Assembly: GCA_900541345.1 (NCBI GenBank)
Contig: UQJE01000075.1
Span: 1 to 12,182, forward strand
Reading direction: 5' to 3'
Length of the DNA: 12,182 bases
Source of the DNA: an uncultured Blautia sp.
Lineage (GTDB): Bacteria > Bacillota > Clostridia > Lachnospirales > Lachnospiraceae
In this document: positions 1-6,610 of the stretch, piece after piece
How the letters are laid out: each line of letters starts with the position of its first letter
Position numbering within the stretch: the stretch's first letter is position 1
Position numbers and translations under genes: made by a program
The notes under the pieces: generated by a model
Databases searched by the model: none
What the model was told of the DNA's origin: nothing
Seen by the model: the letters and a program-made list of their open reading frames with translations, nothing else

Positions 1-2
1 AA

Positions 3-68
3 AACCAGATTGTAAAAGCACTAGAAAAAGCAGGCTGCCGTCCTAAGGTAATTCGCGCAAGTTTATAA
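3..68 (+). CDS. C-terminal end of an upstream gene (partial)
   Basis: An open frame enters from the left edge and ends with TAA at 66-68, giving the 21-residue tail NQIVKALEKAGCRPKVIRASL. The frame is supported by the terminator hairpin that begins 46 bp after the stop, and the other two forward frames hit stops almost at once. I do not recognise the family from such a short tail. It is not in an operon with the genes that follow, because the next gene is on the opposite strand. Confidence 0.6.
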   Translation, partial: NQIVKALEKAGCRPKVIRASL

Positions 69-114
69 AAGCTGCATAACTTTACTTTGGCAGGAATTTA
101 ACGAGAAAATATAC

Positions 115-152
115 AAAAGGGAATGACTCTTTATGAGGAGCCATTCCCTTTT
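115..152 (+). terminator. Rho-independent terminator, probably bidirectional
   Basis: AAAAGGGAATG (115-125) pairs with CATTCCCTTTT (142-152). The stem continues with CTC/GAG after a single A-C mismatch and closes on an eight-base loop. The A-tract on one side and T-tract on the other let it serve both the plus-strand gene ending at 68 and the minus-strand dehydrogenase gene ending at 206. Confidence 0.85.
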
Positions 153-205
153 GCTTTACCGGAAGAAAAGTACATTCTGTACGGGTTTTCCTGGTAAAAT
201 AAATA

Positions 206-1690
206 TTAATCTCTCTGGAATAAATCTCTTGTATATAATTTTTCTTTTACATCTTCCAGGCAACTGTCATAGCGGTTTGCAATAATGCTGTTGCTCATTT
301 CTTTGAACTTCTGTAAATCGTTTACAACTTTGCTTCCGAAGAAGGTAGTTCCATCTTCCAGTGTTGGCTCATAAATAATAACAGAAGCGCCTTTTGCTTT
401 GATTCGTTTCATAACGCCCTGTATACTGCTCTGGCGGAAGTTGTCGGAGTTTGATTTCATAGTAAGGCGGTATACGCCTACAACTACTTCTTTTTCTTTG
501 GAGCTTTCCCATTGATTGCTGTCTGCATAATTGTAATAGCCTGCCATGTGAAGAACACGGTCTGCGATGAAGTCTTTACGTGTGCGGTTGCTCTCAACAA
601 TAGCGGAAATCATATTCTGAGGAACATCATTGTAGTTTGCGAGAAGCTGTTTTGTGTCTTTTGGCAGACAGTATCCGCCGTATCCAAAGGACGGATTATT
701 GTAATGAGTTCCAATTCGCGGGTCAAGACATACGCCATTAATAATATCCTGTGTGTTCAGTCCTTTGATTTCTGCATAAGTGTCAAGCTCATTAAAATAA
801 GAAACACGAAGGGCGAGGTAAGTATTTGCAAAAAGTTTTACAGCTTCCGCCTCTGTAAAGCCCATAAACAGGGTATCAATTTCCGGTTTGATAGCGCCTT
901 CCTGAAGAAGAGCGGCAAAGGTGTGGGCTGCTTCTGTGAGCTCTTTGTTTTCCGGGTCAGTGGATACGATAATGCGGCTTGGGTAAAGGTTATCATATAA
1001 AGCCTTTGATTCCCGTAAAAATTCCGGGCTGAAAATAATATTCTCTGTGTTGTATTTTTTGCGTACAGACTCTGTAAAGCCAACAGGAATGGTGGATTTA
1101 ATAACCATAATTGCTGCTGGATTTACTTTTAAAACGAGCTGGATTACCGCTTCTACAGCGGAGGTGTCAAAATAGTTTCTCTGGCTGTCGTAATTGGTAG
1201 GAGCGGCAATGACAACAAAATCTGCATTTTTATATGCTGCTTCTCCATCAAGTGTTGCTGTTAAATCAAGTTCTTTTTCTGCCAGGTATTTTTCAATATA
1301 TTCGTCCTGAATGGGAGATTTTCGGTTGTTGAGCATTTCTACTTTTTCCGGAACAATATCAACGGCTGTCACATGATTGTGCTGTGCAAGAAGAGTAGCA
1401 ATGGAAAGTCCAACATATCCTGTGCCTGCAACTGCAATATTCAGAGGTGAAGGGGAGGGGAGCTTATGCCTTTCTTCGCTGTTCACAAAAACTTCTTCCA
1501 TCTCAAAGCCCAGAATTTCCTCCAATTTTTCAAGCTGCGGGATAGAGGGAATGAAATCCTTCTGCTCCAGACGGGAAATAAGAGCTCGGTTAATTCCGGT
1601 TGCGTCAGATAAATCCTGCTGTGTCATAGATTTTTCTTTTCTTTTTGTACTTACGGTTTCTGCGAGAGCAGAAATAGATAATTTTTTCAT
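206..1690 (-). CDS. ugd: UDP-glucose 6-dehydrogenase (HasB-type) with N-terminal XRE helix-turn-helix domain
   Basis: The predicted 494-residue protein would oxidise UDP-glucose to UDP-glucuronate with two NAD+, supplying precursors for capsule or cell-wall polysaccharide in the cytoplasm. Residues 84-494 carry the dehydrogenase: the Rossmann loop GTGYVG (89-94), the STIPVG segment (199-204), SPEFLRES (221-228), and GYGGYCLPKD with catalytic Cys341. The Tyr before the cysteine and the neighbouring residues match streptococcal HasB more closely than the GGSCFPKD form. HasB is about 400 residues; the extra ~80 at the N-terminus contain a Cro/CI-type helix-turn-helix (about 10-66, with MTQQDLSDATGINRALISRLE). 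The start at 1690 was chosen over an upstream in-frame ATG at 1729 because AAAGGA lies 8-9 bp before it and the 13 extra residues look like untranslated leader. No separate glycosyltransferase or capsule gene is visible nearby. DNA binding or autoregulation by the fused domain is inference. Confidence 0.93.
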   Translation of the reverse strand: MKKLSISALAETVSTKRKEKSMTQQDLSDATGINRALISRLEQKDFIPSIPQLEKLEEILGFEMEEVFVNSEERHKLPSPSPLNIAVAGTGYVGLSIATLLAQHNHVTAVDIVPEKVEMLNNRKSPIQDEYIEKYLAEKELDLTATLDGEAAYKNADFVVIAAPTNYDSQRNYFDTSAVEAVIQLVLKVNPAAIMVIKSTIPVGFTESVRKKYNTENIIFSPEFLRESKALYDNLYPSRIIVSTDPENKELTEAAHTFAALLQEGAIKPEIDTLFMGFTEAEAVKLFANTYLALRVSYFNELDTYAEIKGLNTQDIINGVCLDPRIGTHYNNPSFGYGGYCLPKDTKQLLANYNDVPQNMISAIVESNRTRKDFIADRVLHMAGYYNYADSNQWESSKEKEVVVGVYRLTMKSNSDNFRQSSIQGVMKRIKAKGASVIIYEPTLEDGTTFFGSKVVNDLQKFKEMSNSIIANRYDSCLEDVKEKLYTRDLFQRD

Positions 1691-1766
1691 AGGCTGAGTC
1701 CTTTCTGAAAATGTTAATAATAATAACAAAAATAAGATTTTTCAGTTCTGCACTTAAGATAAACTC

Positions 1767-1795
1767 ACTATAACACAGGGATAAAACAAAAGCAA
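1767..1795 (-). promoter_or_regulatory. Sigma-A-type promoter of the XRE-dehydrogenase gene
   Basis: On the minus strand TTGCTT (1790-1795) is separated by 17 bp from TATAGT (1767-1772), and a TG one base before the -10 makes it an extended -10. It would give a leader of about 70 nt before the ATG at 1690. Positions 1796-1937, between this promoter and the divergent phosphofructokinase promoter, are very AT-rich, and I see no gene there. Confidence 0.65.
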
Positions 1796-1937
1796 TAGAA
1801 AAATATGTTATTTAAAATAATATATGAGAAAAAAGGAATATTCAAAAGACAGAACTGTTAAAAAAATAAAATTCGACATTTTGACTCTTTAAAATATGTA
1901 AACGACAGAAAACAGAGATAAAACGCACAATAATTTC

Positions 1938-1966
1938 TTGACTTAATTTATTTATATTGGTAAAAT
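1938..1966 (+). promoter_or_regulatory. Sigma-A-type promoter of the phosphofructokinase gene
   Basis: TTGACT (1938-1943), a 17-bp spacer and TAAAAT (1961-1966), with TG at 1958-1959 forming an extended -10. A near-perfect AAGGAGG ribosome site follows at 1987-1993, 9 bp before the ATG at 2003. The hexamers and spacing are the same as those upstream of ppdK. Confidence 0.8.
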
Positions 1967-2002
1967 TAACTATTATAAGCCGATATAAGGAGGAAGATTA
2001 TC

Positions 2003-3256
2003 ATGAGTAAGAAAAGAAATATCATTGTAGGACAGTCTGGAGGACCTACTTCCGTTATTAATTCCAGCTTAGCAGGTGTTTACAAAAATGCCATTGAGCG
2101 TGGGTTTGACAAAGTATATGGAATGCTTCACGGAGTACAGGGACTTCTGGACGAACAGTATATTGATCTTTCCACACAGATTCATTCAGAACTTGACATC
2201 GAATTGCTGAAACGGACTCCGTCTGCTTTTTTAGGTTCTTGTCGATACAAACTTCCGGAAATCCATGAGGACAGAGAAATTTATGAAAAACTTTTCGGCA
2301 TTTTAAATAAGCTGGATATTGATGCATTTATTTATATCGGCGGAAATGATTCTATGGACACCATAAAAAAATTATCCGATTACGCAATTTTGACAGGGCA
2401 GAAACAGAAGTTTTTAGGAGTGCCAAAAACGATTGATAATGATCTTGCTCTTACGGATCATACTCCAGGCTTTGGAAGTGCTGCTAAATACATTGGCGCT
2501 TCTACGAAAGAAGTAATCCGTGATGCAGAAGGTCTTACTTATAAAAAGAATATGATTACTATCATGGAAATTATGGGAAGAAATGCAGGATGGCTGACAG
2601 GTGCAACTGCTCTTGCTAAAACAGAAGACTGCGACGGACCGGATCTGATTTATCTTCCGGAAGTTCCATTTGATATTGATCGCTTCCTTGCAAAAGTAAA
2701 AGAGTTGCTGAAGAAAAAATCCTCTATTGTCATTGCTGTATCAGAAGGGATTAAACTGGCAGACGGGCGCTATGTGTGCGAGCTTGGAAGCGTAGGAGAT
2801 TATGTGGATGCATTTGGGCATAAACAGCTTCAGGGAACTGCCACATATCTTGCAAATTTCCTGGCAGCAGAGTGCGGCTGTAAAACACGGGCAGTAGAAC
2901 TTTCTACTTTACAGAGAAGTGCTTCTCATATGGCTTCCAGAGTGGATATTGATGAGGCTTTTATGGTAGGCGGCGCAGCAGTGAAGGCAGCAGATGAGGG
3001 AGATACCGGAAAAATGGTGGTAATTGACCGCGTTTCCGATGATCCGTATATGTCTGCAACAGGAATTTATGATGTACATCGTATTGCAAATGAGGAGAAA
3101 CTTGTTCCGAGAAACTGGATGAACCGGGATGCTTCCTATGTAACAAAAGATTTTATTGATTATATTAAACCTCTTATTCAAGGAGACTATCAGCCGATTA
3201 TGGTGAATGGTCTTCCGCGACACCTTGTACTAAACACAAAAAAAAGGGGAAAATAG
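2003..3256 (+). CDS. pfp: 6-phosphofructokinase, probably pyrophosphate-dependent
   Basis: The 417-residue cytoplasmic enzyme phosphorylates fructose 6-phosphate to fructose 1,6-bisphosphate in glycolysis. Family motifs are in order: GQSGGPTSVIN (10-20), GGNDS (113-117), PKTIDND (141-147, catalytic Asp145) and MGRNAGWL (192-199). The ATP enzymes of E. coli type have GGDGS and PGTIDND. Here the second glycine is Asp116 and the residue before TIDND is Lys142, the pair that marks the PPi-dependent class and blocks ATP binding. The length also fits the longer PPi-PFK clade rather than the ~320-residue bacterial PfkA. The start is fixed by AAGGAGG 9 bp upstream. The gene is monocistronic, with its own promoter and terminator, and is followed by ppdK, another PPi-linked glycolytic enzyme. 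The phosphoryl donor is inferred from residues alone. Confidence 0.93.
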   Translation: MSKKRNIIVGQSGGPTSVINSSLAGVYKNAIERGFDKVYGMLHGVQGLLDEQYIDLSTQIHSELDIELLKRTPSAFLGSCRYKLPEIHEDREIYEKLFGILNKLDIDAFIYIGGNDSMDTIKKLSDYAILTGQKQKFLGVPKTIDNDLALTDHTPGFGSAAKYIGASTKEVIRDAEGLTYKKNMITIMEIMGRNAGWLTGATALAKTEDCDGPDLIYLPEVPFDIDRFLAKVKELLKKKSSIVIAVSEGIKLADGRYVCELGSVGDYVDAFGHKQLQGTATYLANFLAAECGCKTRAVELSTLQRSASHMASRVDIDEAFMVGGAAVKAADEGDTGKMVVIDRVSDDPYMSATGIYDVHRIANEEKLVPRNWMNRDASYVTKDFIDYIKPLIQGDYQPIMVNGLPRHLVLNTKKRGK

Positions 3257-3284
3257 TATTTTAAATAAGTTTTTCCCCTTTTTT
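3239..3284 (+). terminator. Rho-independent terminator of the phosphofructokinase gene
   Basis: An A-tract plus GGGGAAAA (3246-3253) pairs with TTTTCCCC (3271-3278), followed by six T residues. The left arm of the stem covers the last codons of the gene (KKRGK) and abuts the stop codon TAG at 3254-3256, so coding sequence and terminator overlap. Confidence 0.85.
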
Positions 3285-3296
3285 GCCAGATATGCC

Positions 3297-3325
3297 TTGA
3301 CTAATGGAAAAAAAATCTATAAAAT
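3297..3325 (+). promoter_or_regulatory. Sigma-A-type promoter of ppdK
   Basis: TTGACT (3297-3302), a 17-bp spacer and TAAAAT (3320-3325) lie just downstream of the preceding terminator and about 65 bp before the start codon. The ribosome site AGGAGG is at 3375-3380, 10 bp before the ATG at 3391. An ATG-TAA pair sits between them at 3384-3389. Confidence 0.8.
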
Positions 3326-3390
3326 AAACTATGTGCGTATATAACATACAGAAATGTTTAAAGAACAAATAATTAGGAGGAAAATGTAAA

Positions 3391-6015
3391 ATGGCAAAAT
3401 GGGTTTACATGTTTACAGAAGGTAACGCTACTATGAGAAACCTTCTGGGTGGTAAAGGTGCCAACCTTGCTGAAATGACAAGCCTGGGTCTTCCTGTACC
3501 GCAGGGCTTCACAATCACAACTGAAGCTTGTACACAGTACTATGAAGACGGAAGACAGATCAACGATGAAATCATGGCTCAGATCATGGAAGCAATCACA
3601 AAAATGGAAGGTGTTACCGGAAAGAAATTCGGTGACAAAGAAAATCCTCTGCTTGTTTCCGTTCGTTCCGGCGCAAGAGCATCTATGCCAGGTATGATGG
3701 ATACTATCCTGAACCTTGGTTTAAATGAAGAAGTTGTTGAAGTTCTCGCTGAGAAATCTAACAATGCTCGTTGGGCATGGGACTGCTATAGAAGATTTAT
3801 CCAGATGTACTCTGATGTAGTTATGGAAGTTGGTAAGAAATACTTCGAAGAGCTTATCGACAAAATGAAAGCAGACAGAGGCGTTACACAGGACGTTGAG
3901 CTTACAGCAGACGACCTGAAAGAACTTGCTAACCAGTTCAAGGCTGAATATAAAGAAAAAATCGGTGCAGATTTCCCGGCTGATCCAAAAGAGCAGTTAA
4001 TGGGTGCAATCAAAGCCGTATTCCGTTCCTGGGACAACCCAAGAGCAAATGTATACCGTCGTGACAACGATATCCCATATTCCTGGGGTACTGCTGTAAA
4101 CGTACAGATGATGGCATTCGGTAACATGGGTGATGACTGTGGTACAGGTGTTGCCTTCACACGTGACCCAGCTACAGGTGAGAATGGTCTGTTTGGTGAA
4201 TTCCTTACAAATGCTCAGGGTGAGGACGTTGTTGCTGGTGTTCGTACACCTATGCACATTTCCGAGATGGAAGAGAAATTCCCGGAAGCATTCGTACAGT
4301 TCAAAGAAGTTTGCAATACTCTTGAGAAACACTACAGAGATATGCAGGATATGGAGTTTACTGTAGAGCATGGTAAACTGTATATGCTTCAGACACGTAA
4401 TGGTAAGAGAACAGCTCAGGCTGCTCTGAAAATCGCTTGTGATCTCGTAGATGAGGGAATGAGAACAGAAGAAGAAGCTGTTGCAATGATCGATCCACGT
4501 AACCTGGATACACTTCTTCATCCTCAGTTCGACGCTGCTGCTCTTAAAGCTGCTGAGCCAGTTGCAAAAGCACTTGGTGCTTCTCCGGGAGCTGCTTGCG
4601 GTAAAATCGTATTCACAGCAGATGACGCTGTAGAATGGGCTGCAAGAGGAGAGAAAGTTGTTCTTGTTCGTCTTGAGACATCTCCAGAAGACATTACAGG
4701 TATGAAATCTGCTCAGGGTATCCTGACAGTTCGTGGTGGTATGACATCTCACGCAGCCGTTGTTGCACGTGGTATGGGAACATGCTGTGTATCCGGATGC
4801 GGTGACATCGCTATGGACGAAGAAAACAAAAAATTCACACTTGCTGGAAAAGAATATCACGAAGGAGACTTCATCTCCCTTGATGGTTCCACAGGTAATA
4901 TTTATGATGGTGTTATCCCGACTGTTGATGCAACAATCGCAGGTGAATTCGGAAGAATCATGGGATGGGCTGACAAATACAGAACTCTTAAAGTTCGTAC
5001 AAACGCTGATACTCCGGCTGACGCTAAGAAAGCTCGCGAGTTAGGTGCAGAAGGTATCGGTCTTTGCCGTACAGAGCATATGTTCTTCGAAGGCAACAGA
5101 ATTGATGCATTCCGTGAAATGATCTGCTCTGAGACACTGGAAGAGAGAGAAGCAGCTCTTGAGAAGATTCTTCCGGAGCAGCAGGCAGACTTCGAAGCTC
5201 TTTACGAAGCACTTGAAGGAAATCCTGTAACAATCCGTTTCCTTGACCCGCCGCTTCATGAGTTCGTTCCTACAACAGAGGAAGACATTAAGAAACTTGC
5301 TGATTCTCAGGGTAAAACAGTTGAGCAGATTAAGACAATCATCGATTCTCTTCATGAGTTCAACCCGATGATGGGACATCGTGGATGCCGTCTTGCTGTA
5401 ACATATCCGGAAATCGCAAAAATGCAGACAAAAGCAGTTATCCGTGCAGCTATCAATGTGAAGAAAGCACACGCTGACTGGAATGTTTGCCCGGAAATCA
5501 TGATTCCATTAGTAGGCGATGTAAAAGAGCTGAAATATGTGAAGAAAGCCGTTGTTGAGACAGCAGATGCTGAAATCGCAGCAGCAGGTGTAGAACTGAA
5601 ATATGAAGTTGGTACTATGATCGAGATTCCGAGAGCTGCTCTTACAGCTGACGAAATCGCAAAAGATGCAGACTTCTTCTGTTTCGGTACAAACGACCTT
5701 ACTCAGATGACATACGGATTCTCCCGTGATGACGCTGGTAAGTTCCTGAACGCATACTATGACGCTAAGATCTTCGAGAACGATCCATTCGCAAAACTCG
5801 ACCAGACAGGCGTTGGTAAATTAATGGAAATGGCTATTAAGTTAGGAAAACCGGTTAACCCGAACCTGCACATCGGTATCTGTGGTGAGCACGGCGGTGA
5901 CCCGACATCTGTAGAATTCTGCCATAAGATTGGTCTGGACTACGTTTCCTGCTCACCATTCCGTGTTCCGATCGCTCGTCTTGCAGCAGCACAGGCAGCT
6001 ATCAACGAAAAATAA
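3391..6015 (+). CDS. ppdK: Pyruvate,phosphate dikinase
   Basis: PPDK interconverts ATP + pyruvate + Pi with AMP + phosphoenolpyruvate + PPi. In fermenting Clostridia it can run towards pyruvate, yielding ATP from PPi. The 874-residue length matches the classic Clostridium symbiosum enzyme. Domains in order: the N-terminal nucleotide-binding domain (about 1-340, with GGKGANLAEM at 20-29, VSVRSGARASMPGMMDT around 89-105 and the QTRNGKRTAQA segment near 334-344); the phosphohistidine domain with GGMTSHAAVVARG (449-461), whose His454 is the swivelling phosphocarrier; and the PEP/pyruvate TIM-barrel domain (about 520-874) with GLCRTEHMF (557-565), RFLDPPLHEF (616-625), EIPRAA (745-750) and the catalytic Cys831 in GICGEHGGDP. 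All key residues are present. The codon choice looks like that of a highly expressed gene and contrasts with the AT-rich genes downstream. Its 3' end, encoding the very conserved active-site and C-terminal helix, is the likely target of the adjacent Tn7-like element. Confidence 0.98.
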   Translation: MAKWVYMFTEGNATMRNLLGGKGANLAEMTSLGLPVPQGFTITTEACTQYYEDGRQINDEIMAQIMEAITKMEGVTGKKFGDKENPLLVSVRSGARASMPGMMDTILNLGLNEEVVEVLAEKSNNARWAWDCYRRFIQMYSDVVMEVGKKYFEELIDKMKADRGVTQDVELTADDLKELANQFKAEYKEKIGADFPADPKEQLMGAIKAVFRSWDNPRANVYRRDNDIPYSWGTAVNVQMMAFGNMGDDCGTGVAFTRDPATGENGLFGEFLTNAQGEDVVAGVRTPMHISEMEEKFPEAFVQFKEVCNTLEKHYRDMQDMEFTVEHGKLYMLQTRNGKRTAQAALKIACDLVDEGMRTEEEAVAMIDPRNLDTLLHPQFDAAALKAAEPVAKALGASPGAACGKIVFTADDAVEWAARGEKVVLVRLETSPEDITGMKSAQGILTVRGGMTSHAAVVARGMGTCCVSGCGDIAMDEENKKFTLAGKEYHEGDFISLDGSTGNIYDGVIPTVDATIAGEFGRIMGWADKYRTLKVRTNADTPADAKKARELGAEGIGLCRTEHMFFEGNRIDAFREMICSETLEEREAALEKILPEQQADFEALYEALEGNPVTIRFLDPPLHEFVPTTEEDIKKLADSQGKTVEQIKTIIDSLHEFNPMMGHRGCRLAVTYPEIAKMQTKAVIRAAINVKKAHADWNVCPEIMIPLVGDVKELKYVKKAVVETADAEIAAAGVELKYEVGTMIEIPRAALTADEIAKDADFFCFGTNDLTQMTYGFSRDDAGKFLNAYYDAKIFENDPFAKLDQTGVGKLMEMAIKLGKPVNPNLHIGICGEHGGDPTSVEFCHKIGLDYVSCSPFRVPIARLAAAQAAINEK

Positions 6016-6029
6016 TAATAAATAAAATT

Positions 6030-6079
6030 TGTCGTAGGGCAAAAGGAAATATCCTATTTTAGGGCAATCCTTTTATCCT
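6030..6079 (+). repeat. Transposon-type end, ppdK-proximal: TGTC followed by two AGGGCAA/TATCCT sites
   Basis: The end begins TGTCGTAGGGCAA 14 bp after the ppdK stop. It holds two copies of TAGGGCAA-N-TATCCT: 6035-6055 with a 7-base spacer and 6060-6079 with a 6-base spacer, starts 25 bp apart. TGT at the outer edge followed by tandem same-orientation sites is the layout of Tn7-family ends bound by TnsB. The match to the inverted copy at 6382-6431 is 34 of 50 positions. Confidence 0.65.
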
Positions 6080-6092
6080 GTATAAATTGAAA

Positions 6093-6110
6093 ATCATGTA
6101 AAAACATGAT
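6093..6110. repeat. Perfect 7-bp palindrome with AAAA loop
   Basis: ATCATGT (6093-6099) and ACATGAT (6104-6110) are exact inverted repeats around AAAA. No T-run follows directly, so it is not a terminator by itself. It could be an operator or an RNA hairpin in the ppdK 3' region. Confidence 0.5.
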
Positions 6111-6130
6111 ATGTGTCCAAACGTAAAGAG

Positions 6131-6175
6131 TGACCTTGGAAGTCTGAAGAAATTCAGCTTTCAAGGTCATTTTTG
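6131..6175 (+). terminator. Rho-independent terminator downstream of ppdK
   Basis: TGACCTTGGAAG (6131-6142), a bulged T and CTGAA pair with TTCAG and CTTTCAAGGTCA. The long stem has one bulge and one G-T pair, a GAAA tetraloop, and is followed by TTTTTGTT. It is the first strong terminator after ppdK, 115 bp beyond the stop. It lies inside the segment bounded by the inverted ends, so it may have been supplied by the inserted DNA rather than by the original locus. Confidence 0.85.
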
Positions 6176-6176
6176 T

Positions 6177-6191
6177 TATCGAATAAAATTT
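6177..6191 (+). repeat. Direct repeat TATCGAATAAAATTT, copy 1
   Basis: The 15-bp sequence recurs exactly at 6259-6273, 82 bp away. A second direct repeat, TTTTTTTACGTTTTT, occurs at 6189-6203 and 6344-6358. The copies overlap or lie close to one another in the 402-bp segment. No function is recognisable. Confidence 0.6.
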
Positions 6192-6258
6192 TTTTACGTT
6201 TTTTCACTTTGGCACAATTGAGAAAAGCCTTGTAATTCAAGGGTTTTGAGAGATGAAA

Positions 6259-6273
6259 TATCGAATAAAATTT
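6259..6273 (+). repeat. Direct repeat TATCGAATAAAATTT, copy 2
   Basis: Exact second copy of the 15-bp sequence at 6177-6191, on the same strand. Confidence 0.6.
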
Positions 6274-6353
6274 CAGTTTTATTTGGTGATATGAAAATAG
6301 GAAAATTATGGTTCGTTACCTGATCAAAATGGTATAGAACTAATTTTTTTACG

Positions 6354-6610
6354 TTTTTGGGAAAAATGAAAAAAGTCAAGAAGGATAGGACTTTTGCCCC
6401 GAAACAGGATAGAAGGGATTGCCCTATGACATAGAGTATTTTACATCCTATGTTTTTGGGAAAGTCCCAAAATGAAAAAATATCCCGTAACCCTTGAAAA
6501 ATCAATACTTTTATAAATACTTTCCTCTCCCCGAAAATATATTTTTGGGAAAAACTGAAAGAAAATCATTTTTGGGAAAATGAATTTTATTTTTGGGGAT
6601 ATTTTTGGGA
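6354..6610 (+). repeat. Array of TTTTTGGG motifs ahead of the transposition operon (candidate TnsB sites)
   Basis: The core TTTTTGGG occurs at 6354, 6453, 6542, 6569, 6590 and 6602, always on the plus strand. The best copies extend to TTTTTGGGAAAAATGAA (6354, 6542, 6569). The copy at 6453 is also half of a palindrome, TTTTGGGA-AAG-TCCCAAAA (6454-6472). The closest-spaced copies end about 30 bp before the tnsA start. In Tn7 the TnsB sites of the tnsA-proximal end overlap the tns promoter and allow autoregulation; the same role is inferred here. I could not identify a convincing -35/-10 pair within the array. Confidence 0.5.
6382..6431 (-). repeat. Inverted copy of the TGTC end with two AGGGCAA/TATCCT sites
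   Basis: Read on the minus strand from 6431, it begins TGTCATAGGGCAA. The outer site (6406-6426) has a 7-base spacer and the inner one (6382-6401, first bases CG instead of TA) a 6-base spacer, again 25 bp apart. Outer-7, inner-6 and 25-bp pitch are exactly the arrangement at 6030-6079. Its orientation makes DNA to its left the inside of an element, so tnsA lies outside it. Confidence 0.65.

Larger units (their letters stand above)
6030..6431. mobile_element. 402-bp segment bounded by mirror-image ends (possible mini-element or insertion scar)
   Basis: The two 50-bp ends point inwards, so 6030-6431 has the geometry of a complete small transposable unit. It has no convincing coding sequence. 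Inside are a 7-bp palindrome (6093-6110), the terminator hairpin (6131-6175) and two pairs of direct repeats. The 5-bp flanks are AAATT on the left and TAGAG on the right, so there is no target duplication. That argues against a simple recent insertion and leaves open the fusion of ends from two elements or a decayed earlier insertion. Confidence 0.45.

Noticed and set aside
1691..1729. Start of the XRE-dehydrogenase at 1729
   Set aside because: The 13 added residues (MLLLLTFSERTQP) cover the ribosome site of the ATG at 1690 and look like translated leader.
3997..4860. Minus-strand open frame of 287 codons within ppdK
   Set aside because: It is antisense to a complete, motif-rich ppdK, is very rich in Cys, Ser and Thr, and has no recognisable motif. 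It is a by-product of ppdK codon bias.
6036..6079. AAAAGGA...TCCTTTT hairpin right after ppdK as its terminator
   Set aside because: The stem is weak with a long loop, and the sequence is better explained by the two tandem AGGGCAA/TATCCT sites.
6354..6610. TTTTTGGG repeats as a CRISPR array
   Set aside because: The units are short and unevenly spaced (12 to 99 bp), and there are no uniform spacers or cas genes.
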